Shown here: positions 1 to 8,689 of the stretch, in pieces
Layout: each line of letters begins with the position of its first letter
Numbering within the stretch: position 1 is the first letter of the stretch
Origin: CAYVVD01 sp964454975
Lineage (GTDB): Bacteria > Bacteroidota > Ignavibacteria > Kapaibacteriales > UBA2268
DNA: 49,354 bases
Direction: 5' to 3'
NCBI GenBank assembly: GCA_964454975.1
Contig: CAYVVD010000023.1
Coordinates: forward strand, 1-49,354
Notes under the pieces: model-generated
Database searches by the model: none
What the model was told of the DNA's origin: nothing
The model's input: only the letters and a program-made list of their open reading frames with translations
Made by a program: the position numbers and the translations under genes

Positions 1-157
1 GCCCCCCCCAAGCAGCCAAAATCTTATAAAACATGGAAGGAGATGAAGGAGTAGAAGTTTTTGTCCGGTAATTTTGTTTATAATCATAGCATCTTACGAT
101 AACTAATTGCTTAATTTTGCGTGCGACTTTTTGTGTGCTTGTGCTATTTATTTGCTA

Positions 158-1993
158 ATGGAGATTACGGTGCCGGAAAAGAAAAACTTCAGGAATATAG
201 CTATTATCGCCCATGTGGATCATGGGAAAACTACGCTTGTGGACGGTATGCTCCGCCAAAGCGGGACTTTCCACCAGCATCAGGCTTTAGAAGACAGGGT
301 GATGGATTCGCTCGACCTCGAAAAGGAGCGTGGTATCACGATTATGGCCAAGAATACTTCCATTTGGTACCGCGATGTGAAGATAAATATAATGGATACA
401 CCTGGTCACGCTGATTTCGGCGGCGAAGTGGAGCGCGGTCTAAACCTTGTGGACGGGGCTATCCTGCTCGTGGATTCCAGCGAGGGGCCGCTGCCGCAGA
501 CACGCTTCGTTGTAAAGAAAGCACTTGCAAAGCAGCTGCCTATTATACTCGTTATCAACAAGATTGACCGTGCCGACGCCCGCATAGAAGAGGTCCTGAA
601 CGATGTTTATGATCTTTTCATAGACCTGGACGCCAATGAAGAGCAAATTGAATTCCCCGTTCTATATACTAACGCAAAGCTCGGAGTTGCCCACAGTGAA
701 CTGAACGATGGCTCTACTGATTTGCGGCCTCTTCTGGATAAAATCCTGGATTTTATCCCCGGACCGAACGCTGGCGACAGCGAAATACCACAATTCCTCG
801 TAACAAGCCTGGACTACGATTCTTACGTCGGGCAGATTCTTATAGGCAGGCTTGCAAACGGCACGCTCGAGATGAACAAGCAGTACACTATCTGCGGCGA
901 GGACGGATTCAGAAAAGGAACTAAGTTTTCCGCACTATATACATTCCACGGGCTGGGCAAAAAGCAGGTGGATAGGGTGGAAGCTGGGGATATCATCGCC
1001 GTGGCCGGACTGGAGAACATGAAAATCGGAGATACAATATCCGACCTGGAGAACCCAAAAGCGCTGCCACGAATTAAGGTTGACGAGCCGACAGTCTCCA
1101 TGATATTCTATGTGAACACAAGCCCTTTCGCAGGCACTGAAGGGAAATTCCTTACATCGCGCCACATACGCGCGCGCCTTCAAAAGGAGATGCTCTCCAA
1201 CGTTTCATTCAATGTACAGCCCGTCGGCGACCGTGCTGATGCTTTTGAGGTTTCCGGCAGGGGTGAACTGCAGATGGCGGTGCTCATTGAGTCAATGCGG
1301 CGCGAGGGCTACGAGTTTATGGTTTCCAAGCCACAGGTAATCACAAGGAAGATTGACGGGGTCCTCAAAGAACCGGTCGAGCATGTATATATTGACGTAC
1401 CCGAGGACTTCACGGGTATAGTTACCGAGAAACTTTCCAAGCGAAAAGGCAGGATGCTGAATATGCACCCGAGCAGCCACAAGCGGGTGAACATTGAGTT
1501 TGCAATTCCCTCGCGTGGACTCATAGGATACAGGACACAATTCCTCACCGATACGAAGGGAACAGGTGTGATGAACACTCTCTTCGAGGGTTACGACCAA
1601 TGGTTCGGTCTGATACCACAACGCGACTCCGGCGCTCTTGTCGCCGACCGCACCGGCAGGGTTACATCCTACGCCAGCTTTGCTATGGAAGACCGCGGCG
1701 AGCTTTTTGTTAACGTGGGCACACAGGTGTATTGCGGGATGATAATCGGTGAGCGCAACAAGACAACAGACCTTGATGTGAACATCACCAAGGAAAAGAA
1801 GCTGACAAATATGCGTGCTTCAGGCTCGGATGCTACAATAGTGCTCCGCCCACCGCGCCTGCTCACACTTGACCAGGCTATCGAGTTCATTGCAGAGGAC
1901 GAGCTGATTGAGATAACTCCGTTGAACATCCGCCTACGGAAAATGGAACTCGAACCGCACAAGCGGAAGGTTTATACAAGGGATAAGGGGTAA
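158..1993 (+). CDS. typA: Ribosome-associated translational GTPase TypA/BipA
   Basis: TypA binds ribosomes and hydrolyses GTP, with roles in ribosome assembly and stress or low-temperature growth. The G1 motif AHVDHGKTT lies near the N-terminus, followed by the G2 region ERGITI, G3 DTPGHADFGGE and G4 NKID. The EF-G-like beta-barrel and domains III/V follow. The family-specific C-terminal stretch GLIGYRTQFLTDTKGTG separates it from EF-G and LepA. Length is about 611 residues, normal for TypA. I chose the ATG at 158, because the upstream TTG at 107 adds a 17-residue Cys-rich extension outside the family fold. No clear Shine-Dalgarno sequence precedes it. It ends tail-to-tail with the histidine kinase, with only 2 bases between the stop codons. 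The identification is very secure. Confidence 0.96.
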   Translation: MEITVPEKKNFRNIAIIAHVDHGKTTLVDGMLRQSGTFHQHQALEDRVMDSLDLEKERGITIMAKNTSIWYRDVKINIMDTPGHADFGGEVERGLNLVDGAILLVDSSEGPLPQTRFVVKKALAKQLPIILVINKIDRADARIEEVLNDVYDLFIDLDANEEQIEFPVLYTNAKLGVAHSELNDGSTDLRPLLDKILDFIPGPNAGDSEIPQFLVTSLDYDSYVGQILIGRLANGTLEMNKQYTICGEDGFRKGTKFSALYTFHGLGKKQVDRVEAGDIIAVAGLENMKIGDTISDLENPKALPRIKVDEPTVSMIFYVNTSPFAGTEGKFLTSRHIRARLQKEMLSNVSFNVQPVGDRADAFEVSGRGELQMAVLIESMRREGYEFMVSKPQVITRKIDGVLKEPVEHVYIDVPEDFTGIVTEKLSKRKGRMLNMHPSSHKRVNIEFAIPSRGLIGYRTQFLTDTKGTGVMNTLFEGYDQWFGLIPQRDSGALVADRTGRVTSYASFAMEDRGELFVNVGTQVYCGMIIGERNKTTDLDVNITKEKKLTNMRASGSDATIVLRPPRLLTLDQAIEFIAEDELIEITPLNIRLRKMELEPHKRKVYTRDKG

Positions 1994-1995
1994 AA

Positions 1996-3591
1996 TTACT
2001 CTTTTGACATATCAACGATAGCTTCGGATTTTCCGTTGCTTTCCTGTGGTACGGAGACTGCAAATGTTGAGCCTTTTCCTACCTGGCTGCGCACCCAGAC
2101 TCGCCCGTTGTGTGCTTCTACAAGTTTCTTCACTATCCACAGGCCAAGGCCGGATGATGCTTCCCCTGCTGTTGGTTGTGCACTTAGCCGCGCGCCCCTC
2201 CGGAAGGCATTCTTGATATCATCCTCTGATAAACCAAGCCCATTATCATTGATTTCAACAACTATATTCGTTTCTGTAGCAGATGCCTTCAACCGGACTG
2301 TGCCGCCGCTGTGAGTGAATTTTAGAGCATTAGAGATAAGATTGTCTATAACCTCGCTGTACTTCTGCGAGTCAACATACGCCTCCGGTAACTCTTCAGG
2401 AATCTCCAGAAGCATAGAAATCGACTTTTTGTCAGCTGCCACCTTATTCTTAAGGAATAAATCGCTCAGGAGCATTCTCAGGTCTGTCGATTCCATATTA
2501 AGTTCCAGCCTGCCGCCTTCGAGCGCCAGCACACGGGATACTTCCTGCGAGAGCGATACAATCTTGGATGTCGTTTCAATGATATCGTTAATCACTTCCT
2601 GCTGTTCGGTTGCTGTCAGATCGTAAGAGCGGAGCAATTCAACAAGGCTCTTGATAAGCGATGCAGGATTTTTGATGTCATGAATAATAATTGCGAACAG
2701 CTCATCCTTTTGGTTCTGCAGGTCTTCAAGCTCTTCCTTGCTTTTTGAAAGTTTCAATACATTTTCTTCAAGCTCCTTGTTGCGAACACCAAGCTCCTCT
2801 GAGCGTGAATTGAGTGCATCTATCTGGCCCCTTAGCGAAGCCAATTCCCCGCGAAGTTCACTGTTTTCATTTTCAAGCGCATCAATTTTGAATTTGCTGA
2901 TGTCATCGGGGTCGCCTTCCCTTTCAGTTTCAATGCTTTTACCAAATTCTTTGAGCTTTTTGTTTTTATTTGAGAGTATATAAAGGAAAACGGCGGCAGT
3001 CAGAATTAACCCTGCAAGGAATGGAATAATATAAGAAGTGATGCCTATGCCACCCGGGGCCTCAGTTTCTTCTTTCTGCAATTTTGCTACCAGGCTGTCT
3101 TTGTCAGCAACCTGCCTTTTCAGAGTTTTCAGATCGTTTACAAGTTTATGTTCACGGTTGTTCACACGATAAGCGAGGGATTTCTCAGCGGTTCGCCACT
3201 GCCTTTCAAGGTCGAAAGCCGAAATGATAAATTCATATTCTCCTTCGGGCATATCGCGGTACATTGTTAAAGGCGAACCAACAGAACGCACGGAAGAATC
3301 TGTTTCGCTTTTGAGCATTAACCTGAACAAGAAAGGAGTTTTTTCGTTCTCCCCAACCTCGCAGTGGTAAGCAAACGTAATAGAATCGCTTGAAGACAAC
3401 ACTAGGTTGTCCGGATTCTTAAAGTCAACCTTCTTTCCATTGATTTTAACTTCGTCAAAAATGACTTTACGGCTCTTATCAGTCGCCTGAGTCTCCTGCT
3501 GCTGGGAGAATACCCATGCAGAAGGGAGCATCATCATAATAATGACAAAGTATTTTTTTAATTCTGACATTCGTATCTGCCATTTATTCAT
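1996..3591 (-). CDS. Membrane-bound sensor histidine kinase (orphan)
   Basis: The order is an N-terminal signal/anchor, a periplasmic beta-rich domain of about 110 residues resembling a Y_Y_Y-type fold, one transmembrane helix (about residues 184-206), a long charged coiled coil, a HisKA domain with phospho-acceptor His in HDIKNP (about residue 304), and a HATPase_c domain with N box DNLISNALKF, G1 DNGLGL and G2 SSGLGLWIVKK. It should sense an envelope signal and autophosphorylate. No receiver domain or response regulator is nearby, so its partner is unknown. I chose the ATG at 3591, which overlaps the end of the upstream phosphatase gene by 8 bases. An in-frame TTG at 3597 and an ATG at 3570 (MSELKKYF) are alternatives. 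Translational coupling with the HAD phosphatase is likely. Confidence 0.88.
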   Translation of the reverse strand: MNKWQIRMSELKKYFVIIMMMLPSAWVFSQQQETQATDKSRKVIFDEVKINGKKVDFKNPDNLVLSSSDSITFAYHCEVGENEKTPFLFRLMLKSETDSSVRSVGSPLTMYRDMPEGEYEFIISAFDLERQWRTAEKSLAYRVNNREHKLVNDLKTLKRQVADKDSLVAKLQKEETEAPGGIGITSYIIPFLAGLILTAAVFLYILSNKNKKLKEFGKSIETEREGDPDDISKFKIDALENENSELRGELASLRGQIDALNSRSEELGVRNKELEENVLKLSKSKEELEDLQNQKDELFAIIIHDIKNPASLIKSLVELLRSYDLTATEQQEVINDIIETTSKIVSLSQEVSRVLALEGGRLELNMESTDLRMLLSDLFLKNKVAADKKSISMLLEIPEELPEAYVDSQKYSEVIDNLISNALKFTHSGGTVRLKASATETNIVVEINDNGLGLSEDDIKNAFRRGARLSAQPTAGEASSGLGLWIVKKLVEAHNGRVWVRSQVGKGSTFAVSVPQESNGKSEAIVDMSKE

Positions 3592-4303
3592 ATTCAAATG
3601 CTTTTTTTCTTTTTAGCCATGCCTGGTGCCGTATCCGCTGTGAACCCTTAACCAGTAAAGATTCCAGCAGGCGCTTCACATCGAAAAAAGTATCCCACGG
3701 ATAATGGGGCAGCCTTTTTTCGTTGCAATACGCTGCCAGGTGGCGCTTTGCGAAAATGATGTCCGAGTGTTCAGCGGCACAATAGTCTGAGTAACCGTCA
3801 CCAATATAGACAATTATTTCATCAGGCGGTGTTTGGCTGATTATCGTATTTCGCTTGCACGAAGCGCAAAAACAATCGCATGATTCGCTCGAATAAGGGA
3901 ACTCAGGTTCCACACCTTCTTCCCGGAAATTCATTTTGTTGCAAAATACCGGAACATCAGCACCTGTTTTTGCAAGCACAGGGTTGATATACTCCCGGTA
4001 CCCGTCGCTAACCACTGCCAGCGGAATCTCATTCTCTTTGCAGAAAGCTGCAAACTTCCCGAAATAGGGATCGGTTTCAAAATTCTGCGCGTACTTTTCA
4101 ATGAACCCGGGGCTTATTCCCCTTTCAAGGCTACCACAAAGTTTATGCCAATATTCATATATATCTATTTGTTTTTCAATGAGTTGAGTATGGTACGGCT
4201 CGAACTTGCCATGCTCAATAAACAACTCATCCCCAATATCCTTTTTTGTGATTGTTCCGTCAAAATCAACAAAAACTCGTATTTTTTTCATTTTATTATT
4301 CAT
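3584..4303 (-). CDS. MtnX-like HAD-IB family phosphatase
   Basis: This is a HAD-superfamily phosphohydrolase of the PSPase/MtnX type. Motif I is DFDGTITKKDIGDELF, where the two Asp are the nucleophile and acid/base. Motif II is VVSDGYREY. Motif III/IV is VYIGDGYSDYCAAEHSD, with the Mg-binding Asp. The layout matches 2-hydroxy-3-keto-5-methylthiopentenyl-1-phosphate phosphatase (methionine salvage) and related phosphoserine phosphatases. No other methionine-salvage gene is in view, so the substrate is open. A Cys cluster in the cap (CDCFCASC, about residue 146) is unusual and may bind metal. The start is the ATG at 4303; an ATG at 4291 (MKKIRVFV) is equally plausible, and the TTG at 4312 is less likely. 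It is first in a two-gene unit with the histidine kinase. Confidence 0.85.
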   Translation of the reverse strand: MNNKMKKIRVFVDFDGTITKKDIGDELFIEHGKFEPYHTQLIEKQIDIYEYWHKLCGSLERGISPGFIEKYAQNFETDPYFGKFAAFCKENEIPLAVVSDGYREYINPVLAKTGADVPVFCNKMNFREEGVEPEFPYSSESCDCFCASCKRNTIISQTPPDEIIVYIGDGYSDYCAAEHSDIIFAKRHLAAYCNEKRLPHYPWDTFFDVKRLLESLLVKGSQRIRHQAWLKRKKAFEYE

Positions 4304-4444
4304 TATCGGCAATGTAATCGAGAATGTTGAAAATCTTATTCTTCATTTTTTTATCTTAGCAAGTTTACAAGCTGCCGCAAGAAAAGCGGATCAAATTTCA
4401 AATAATTGCATGATTTCTTAGACTAAGCTATGATTTTTTTTTAA

Positions 4445-5323
4445 ATGAGTGAACTCGGAAACAGGTTACTTGTAGCGGTTATAGGTATTCCGCTTGTGTT
4501 TGCGCTAATCTGGGCGGGTGGTGTTTTTTTCTTCCTGCTGATTGCCCTTATCAGCGCTATGGCACAATATGAGTTTTATAAGCTGATTGAGCAAAAGGGC
4601 AATAAACCATTAGTGTTATGGGGAATCACAGCGGGAATTCTCATTTTGTTTGCTACGAACTGGTCATCATCAGCCTGGTTCACAATGCTGCCACTGCTGA
4701 TGTTGATAATTCTTATGACATTAACTATTTCAATTTTTTTTGCTGAAAAAGAGAGTATATCGGCTATTACATCAACTCTTGCAGGAGTATTCTACGTACC
4801 ACTCTCATTATCAACTATCCTGTTTATCATGAACGATAAATACCCTGAACCTTTCTCGGCAGACATCTTTAATAGCCAACAGATTAGCAACCAATACCTC
4901 TCTGTTGAAGGCTTTGAATTTATAGTCAGTATTTTGGTCGCAATCTGGGCGTGCGACACTGCAGCATTTTTCCTCGGCAAACAATTCGGCAGAAAGAAAT
5001 TATTTCCACGGGTCAGCCCAAAGAAAACCTGGTTTGGTGCAATATCAGGACTGTTTGGAGCTGTCATCTGTTTTGTGGCAATTATTTTAATCTTTGATAC
5101 CTCAACATTAAGTCACATCCCCGAGCTGGTATTATTAGGTATGATTATAGGAATATCAGCTCAAGTAGGCGACCTCGCGGAATCCCAGCTTAAGCGCGAT
5201 GCCGGTGTTAAGGATAGCTCATCCATCCTTCCCGGCCACGGAGGCATATTAGACCGCATTGACAGCATCCTGTTTGTATTTCCCTCTGTATTTATCTACC
5301 TGTTTTTCAGAGGAATCTGGTAA
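4445..5323 (+). CDS. cdsA: Phosphatidate cytidylyltransferase (CDP-diglyceride synthase)
   Basis: CdsA makes CDP-diacylglycerol from phosphatidic acid and CTP, the branch point to phosphatidylethanolamine and phosphatidylglycerol. This is a polytopic inner-membrane protein of 292 residues with about eight hydrophobic helices. The family signature is complete near the C-terminus: SQLKRDAGVKDSS, then PGHGGILDRIDS. SPKKTWFGAISG, upstream, is also typical. It is divergent from the HAD/kinase pair, with about 140 bases between them that must hold both promoters. The start ATG follows a T-run with no recognisable Shine-Dalgarno sequence. Confidence 0.95.
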   Translation: MSELGNRLLVAVIGIPLVFALIWAGGVFFFLLIALISAMAQYEFYKLIEQKGNKPLVLWGITAGILILFATNWSSSAWFTMLPLLMLIILMTLTISIFFAEKESISAITSTLAGVFYVPLSLSTILFIMNDKYPEPFSADIFNSQQISNQYLSVEGFEFIVSILVAIWACDTAAFFLGKQFGRKKLFPRVSPKKTWFGAISGLFGAVICFVAIILIFDTSTLSHIPELVLLGMIIGISAQVGDLAESQLKRDAGVKDSSSILPGHGGILDRIDSILFVFPSVFIYLFFRGIW

Positions 5324-5362
5324 TTACTGTAATTTTTCTGCCTTTTACGTGTCTAACTCAAT

Positions 5363-7426
5363 ATGGTAAAGCTTCTTGTTTACATATTTTTTCCAATATT
5401 ATTTATCAGCACACTTGCAGAAAATAATACTGCATGGCATCGCTCTGTCCCGATTGAGACACACCTCACAAAGGATGGATTGCGACTTACGTGGAATGCC
5501 GATTCAAATGCAACTCAATACAGCATTATCAGAAAAGAATCTGGTGAAGAAGCCTTCCTTGATACATTGGGTATCCTTATGCAGGATGTAGAAAGTGACG
5601 GTATTCTGCACTCTTCCTTTCTTGTTGGGACATACGAAGAAGGTGTTGCTACGGAATATGGCATCCAGAAAGAAGCTGATGTAGTTGATACAATTAACGG
5701 CGAGCCTAAAATAATTGATTATGAAGGCTTCGGCTATATGCTGTTTGGGCTGAACCTGCCGCTTATCGAAAATCGTGGGGATGCCTTAATTCTTGTTGAC
5801 TATACAGTTGCTCCGTTACTTAAAAACGAATTGCAGCAATTCAGGCTTAATTTAATAGCTGATGGCTGGAAGGTAAAACAATGGGAAGTCCCGAGAGCTG
5901 AAAAATTTAACCCTAAAGCTGTGCAAATAGTAAAAGACCTTATACTCCATGAATACGAATTATCAGAAGGAAATCTCAGAACGATAATTCTTGTCGGGAG
6001 AGTTCCTGTACCATATTCAGGCACTTATGCCCTGGACGGGCATATACCCGAGCATTTCGGAGCATGGCCGACTGACCTGTATTATGGAGAAATTGACGGC
6101 ACCTGGACCGATGATACTACTTCAAATACAGCTGTTGCAGAAGATGAACGGAATTTCAACCTGCCTTATGACGGTAAATTCGACCAACTGAGGATACCAT
6201 CACTAATTGATATTGAAGTTGGCAGGATTGATTTTTACAATATGCCGATGTTCGAAGAATTTGGTAGCAAAAGAAATGAAATAGAATTGCTTAGAGATTA
6301 CTTCAGAAAAAACCATGCTGTCAGAACTGCCGTAATTCAGTATCCCAACCGTGCCCAGATTGATGACAAATGGCAGCTTTATTCCTCTGAAGCATGGGGC
6401 GCAAATGCATTTAACAACTTTACGCCATTTTTCGGCAAAGAGAACATCCGCACCGGATATTTTCGGGATATTGTTACTAAGGAAGGTTACAACATGGTAT
6501 GGGCGGGTTCTTCAGGGGCTTATACAGGTATGGGTGATTTAACGAGCACTGAAGAACTTGCAAGCAGGGAGCATTATGCTTTTTTTACTTTCTTTTTTGG
6601 CTCCTGGCTTGGCGACTGGGATTCTAAAGACAACCTGATGCGTGCCTCTATTGCTTCGGAGCCCTCAATTTTAAACTGCGCATTTATGGGCAGACCATAT
6701 TGGTTTCTGCATCACATGGCGCGTGGCGAAACTATTGGACATGCACTCAAGCTCACCCAGAACAATATGACCACCTACCAGGCAAATGCAAAATTCGGAA
6801 GGCAGCTGAACCATATCGCTCTTATGGGCGATCCTACTGTAAGATTGCAATACCTGAAACCAGTAAATAACTTAAAAGCTGAAAAAAACAGCATTGGTGT
6901 AGAAATCACATTTTCAAAACCGGACGACAACCTGAACGGCGAATCCCCACGTTATTACAACATCTACAAAGCGGAAGAGATGAATGGGGAGTTTAAAAAA
7001 ATAACCACGATAGAAGCCAACGGTGAGCTTTTATTTCTTGATGATGAAGCAAGAGAATCAACAGTGTTCCAGGTAAGGGCCGTATATTTATCACGAACAC
7101 GAACGACGTCCTACTTCAATCAAAGCACCGGTGCATTTGCATCGCTAAGCCCATTGACAAATATACGTGAAGAATTCGAGGACAGGTTCACCATATACCC
7201 GAATCCCAATAATGGAATATTTAACGTCCAATTTGATAATTACATTCCAGAATCCGTTGAAATTTATGATTCAATGGGCAGAAAGTTACACACAAGCAAC
7301 AAACTTGAAACGGATATGATAATTGACATAACCGGTTCAGCGCCCGGTGTATATTTCATAAATGTAAAATCCGGCAATGAGCGGTTTATTGGGAAGGTGA
7401 TAAAACTGACAGGGAAGATTAATTAA
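5363..7426 (+). CDS. T9SS-secreted protein with gingipain (C25)-like fold, probably catalytically inactive
   Basis: An N-terminal signal peptide (about residues 1-19) precedes a fibronectin-III-like segment. A large central region follows with landmarks of Peptidase_C25: TIILVGRVPVPYSG, WPTDLYYGEIDG, and near its end HIALMGDPTVRL. A second FnIII-like segment and a T9SS type A sorting domain (TIYPNPNNG to the end) complete 687 residues. By my alignment from memory with gingipain RgpB, the catalytic His region (NHGSE) reads VWAGSSG. The catalytic Cys region (GNCC) reads FFGSWLGDWD. Both catalytic residues therefore appear to be missing. It is probably exported across the outer membrane as a structural or binding protein. 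Its 3' end overlaps the convergent thioredoxin-like gene by 8 bases. Confidence 0.8.
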   Translation: MVKLLVYIFFPILFISTLAENNTAWHRSVPIETHLTKDGLRLTWNADSNATQYSIIRKESGEEAFLDTLGILMQDVESDGILHSSFLVGTYEEGVATEYGIQKEADVVDTINGEPKIIDYEGFGYMLFGLNLPLIENRGDALILVDYTVAPLLKNELQQFRLNLIADGWKVKQWEVPRAEKFNPKAVQIVKDLILHEYELSEGNLRTIILVGRVPVPYSGTYALDGHIPEHFGAWPTDLYYGEIDGTWTDDTTSNTAVAEDERNFNLPYDGKFDQLRIPSLIDIEVGRIDFYNMPMFEEFGSKRNEIELLRDYFRKNHAVRTAVIQYPNRAQIDDKWQLYSSEAWGANAFNNFTPFFGKENIRTGYFRDIVTKEGYNMVWAGSSGAYTGMGDLTSTEELASREHYAFFTFFFGSWLGDWDSKDNLMRASIASEPSILNCAFMGRPYWFLHHMARGETIGHALKLTQNNMTTYQANAKFGRQLNHIALMGDPTVRLQYLKPVNNLKAEKNSIGVEITFSKPDDNLNGESPRYYNIYKAEEMNGEFKKITTIEANGELLFLDDEARESTVFQVRAVYLSRTRTTSYFNQSTGAFASLSPLTNIREEFEDRFTIYPNPNNGIFNVQFDNYIPESVEIYDSMGRKLHTSNKLETDMIIDITGSAPGVYFINVKSGNERFIGKVIKLTGKIN

Positions 7427-7916
7427 AAAACCTCAGCAAATCTTCTTCCCAGTTTGTCTCAGGGGTTTCGATTATTCTGCCCAGTTCCCTTTCTCCATAA
7501 AATATGATCAATGTGGGTACGAACTGGATACCGTGCTTTTCTGCCATTCCTGAAATATCCTTCTTTTCGCGATTTACTCCGTAAAGCGAGATCTTTTCAT
7601 CGCTTATGCCTGTCTCTACAAATAATTGGAATATCCGGGGCATCTGTTCCTCGGAATCGCTGCACCATGTTCCTGCAAACACCATGTATCTGTAGCCATC
7701 TTCATTGGCAAGTTTCCTGAGTATGTCAATAACCTCCGGATGAGGGTAATAGTTTTCATCAACATAGCTGTCCCAACCTGCGTTTTCCTGCCACTCCTGC
7801 CAGCTGATTTCGCCATCAATAATCAATTCGCCATCGGTGTTGATGAATTTATTATATTTAGCCCCCACGCATGCAAGAAGCAGCGCGAGGGCTGCAGCAA
7901 CAATAAGTTTAGTCAT
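7419..7916 (-). CDS. Thioredoxin-like lipoprotein with CxxS-type active site
   Basis: The 165-residue protein begins with a lipoprotein signal (LLAC, Cys16) and should be anchored in a membrane facing the periplasm. The thioredoxin-like core has FAGTWCSDSEEQMP, so the usual CxxC reads Cys-Ser-Asp-Ser. The fold's cis-Pro region is VPTLIIF. With only the first Cys it cannot work as a standard dithiol oxidoreductase. It could be a monothiol isomerase, act with an external thiol, or bind partners. It is last in a minus-strand set: its ATG overlaps the OmpA-like gene's stop by 4 bases (7913-7916), indicating translational coupling. Confidence 0.8.
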   Translation of the reverse strand: MTKLIVAAALALLLACVGAKYNKFINTDGELIIDGEISWQEWQENAGWDSYVDENYYPHPEVIDILRKLANEDGYRYMVFAGTWCSDSEEQMPRIFQLFVETGISDEKISLYGVNREKKDISGMAEKHGIQFVPTLIIFYGERELGRIIETPETNWEEDLLRFFN

Positions 7917-8671
7917 TTTTTCATCACTTTATTTAAACTAACACGGCGGCATCTCTTGCGCCAGGAATCATCATCCTCGCCGGCCCTCTTTTCGAGTAAC
8001 TGGTTCTTTCCTGCTGAGCTGACTTCCATTATTTCAGCATTTACACCCCGCTTAATAAGCTCATCACGCACAAACTCCACTCGTCGCTGTCCAAGCTTTA
8101 GGTTATAGTCTGAAGCGCCAACATCATCGGTGTGACCAACGAGGTTAATCATTTTAATATATTCTTCATACTTGATCAAATCTTCGGCGACCTGCTCCAG
8201 GGCATCCTGCCAGGATTGTATTGTCTGCTCACCGTTTTCGTCAAGAATGAACTTGTATGGATCGTCATGCTTGTTCGTCGGGAAGTTCAGCCTTAGCGAA
8301 AGCTCCGAAGGCAATTGGAAATCTTGTGTCATTGTTTTTTCCATACCGTCAATGGGCAGGTTAAGCCTTTCAGCTACATAGAAGTATTGCGGTGCCTGCA
8401 CTTTCATGTCAAGTTCAATTCCTCTTGGGACAAGTACAGAGTATTTACCATTAGCATCGGACTTTGTATCAGCAATCAGGTTTTGAGTCTGGATTTCACG
8501 AATGTTTATTTCAGCATTTGGGACAGGCTGAGATGTTTCCAGGCTGGTAACGGTACCGATGATCTGCACATTAGAGTATTTTTTTGCTCGGGGAATGCCA
8601 ATTTGCTGCTCCCTGTTCTGTGCCTGGACAAAGGATGCAATTACTAAAAATAATATTATTAGCTTTTTCAT
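7913..8671 (-). CDS. CarboxypepD_reg-OmpA fusion, periplasmic peptidoglycan-binding protein
   Basis: A signal peptide (about residues 1-17, ending near VQAQ) is followed by a carboxypeptidase-regulatory-like beta domain (about 35-110). An OmpA C-terminal domain (about 125-250) follows, with NLVGHTDDVGASDYN and GQRRVEFV carrying the Asp and Arg that bind diaminopimelate in this family. No N-terminal beta barrel is present. The first strand of the OmpA domain is unusual: it reads YKFILDENG rather than the common FDFDSA. The protein is a clear paralogue of the C-terminal half of the lipoprotein at 10658-12493. The gene lies 18 bases downstream of the repeat protein and overlaps the thioredoxin-like gene. 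It probably links an envelope structure to the cell wall. Confidence 0.85.
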   Translation of the reverse strand: MKKLIILFLVIASFVQAQNREQQIGIPRAKKYSNVQIIGTVTSLETSQPVPNAEINIREIQTQNLIADTKSDANGKYSVLVPRGIELDMKVQAPQYFYVAERLNLPIDGMEKTMTQDFQLPSELSLRLNFPTNKHDDPYKFILDENGEQTIQSWQDALEQVAEDLIKYEEYIKMINLVGHTDDVGASDYNLKLGQRRVEFVRDELIKRGVNAEIMEVSSAGKNQLLEKRAGEDDDSWRKRCRRVSLNKVMKK

Positions 8672-8689
8672 TTTATCTGGGTTTCCTTA

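Noticed and set aside
69..119. TAATTTTG twice upstream of typA, matching the Bacteroidetes -7 box TAnnTTTG.
   Set aside because: Neither copy has a TTTG -33 box at the right distance. In such AT-rich sequence the 8-mer is expected by chance.
1292..1621. Long antisense open frames opposite typA and elsewhere.
   Set aside because: They mirror the coding pattern of well-identified genes, lack family similarity and have no ribosome-binding sites.
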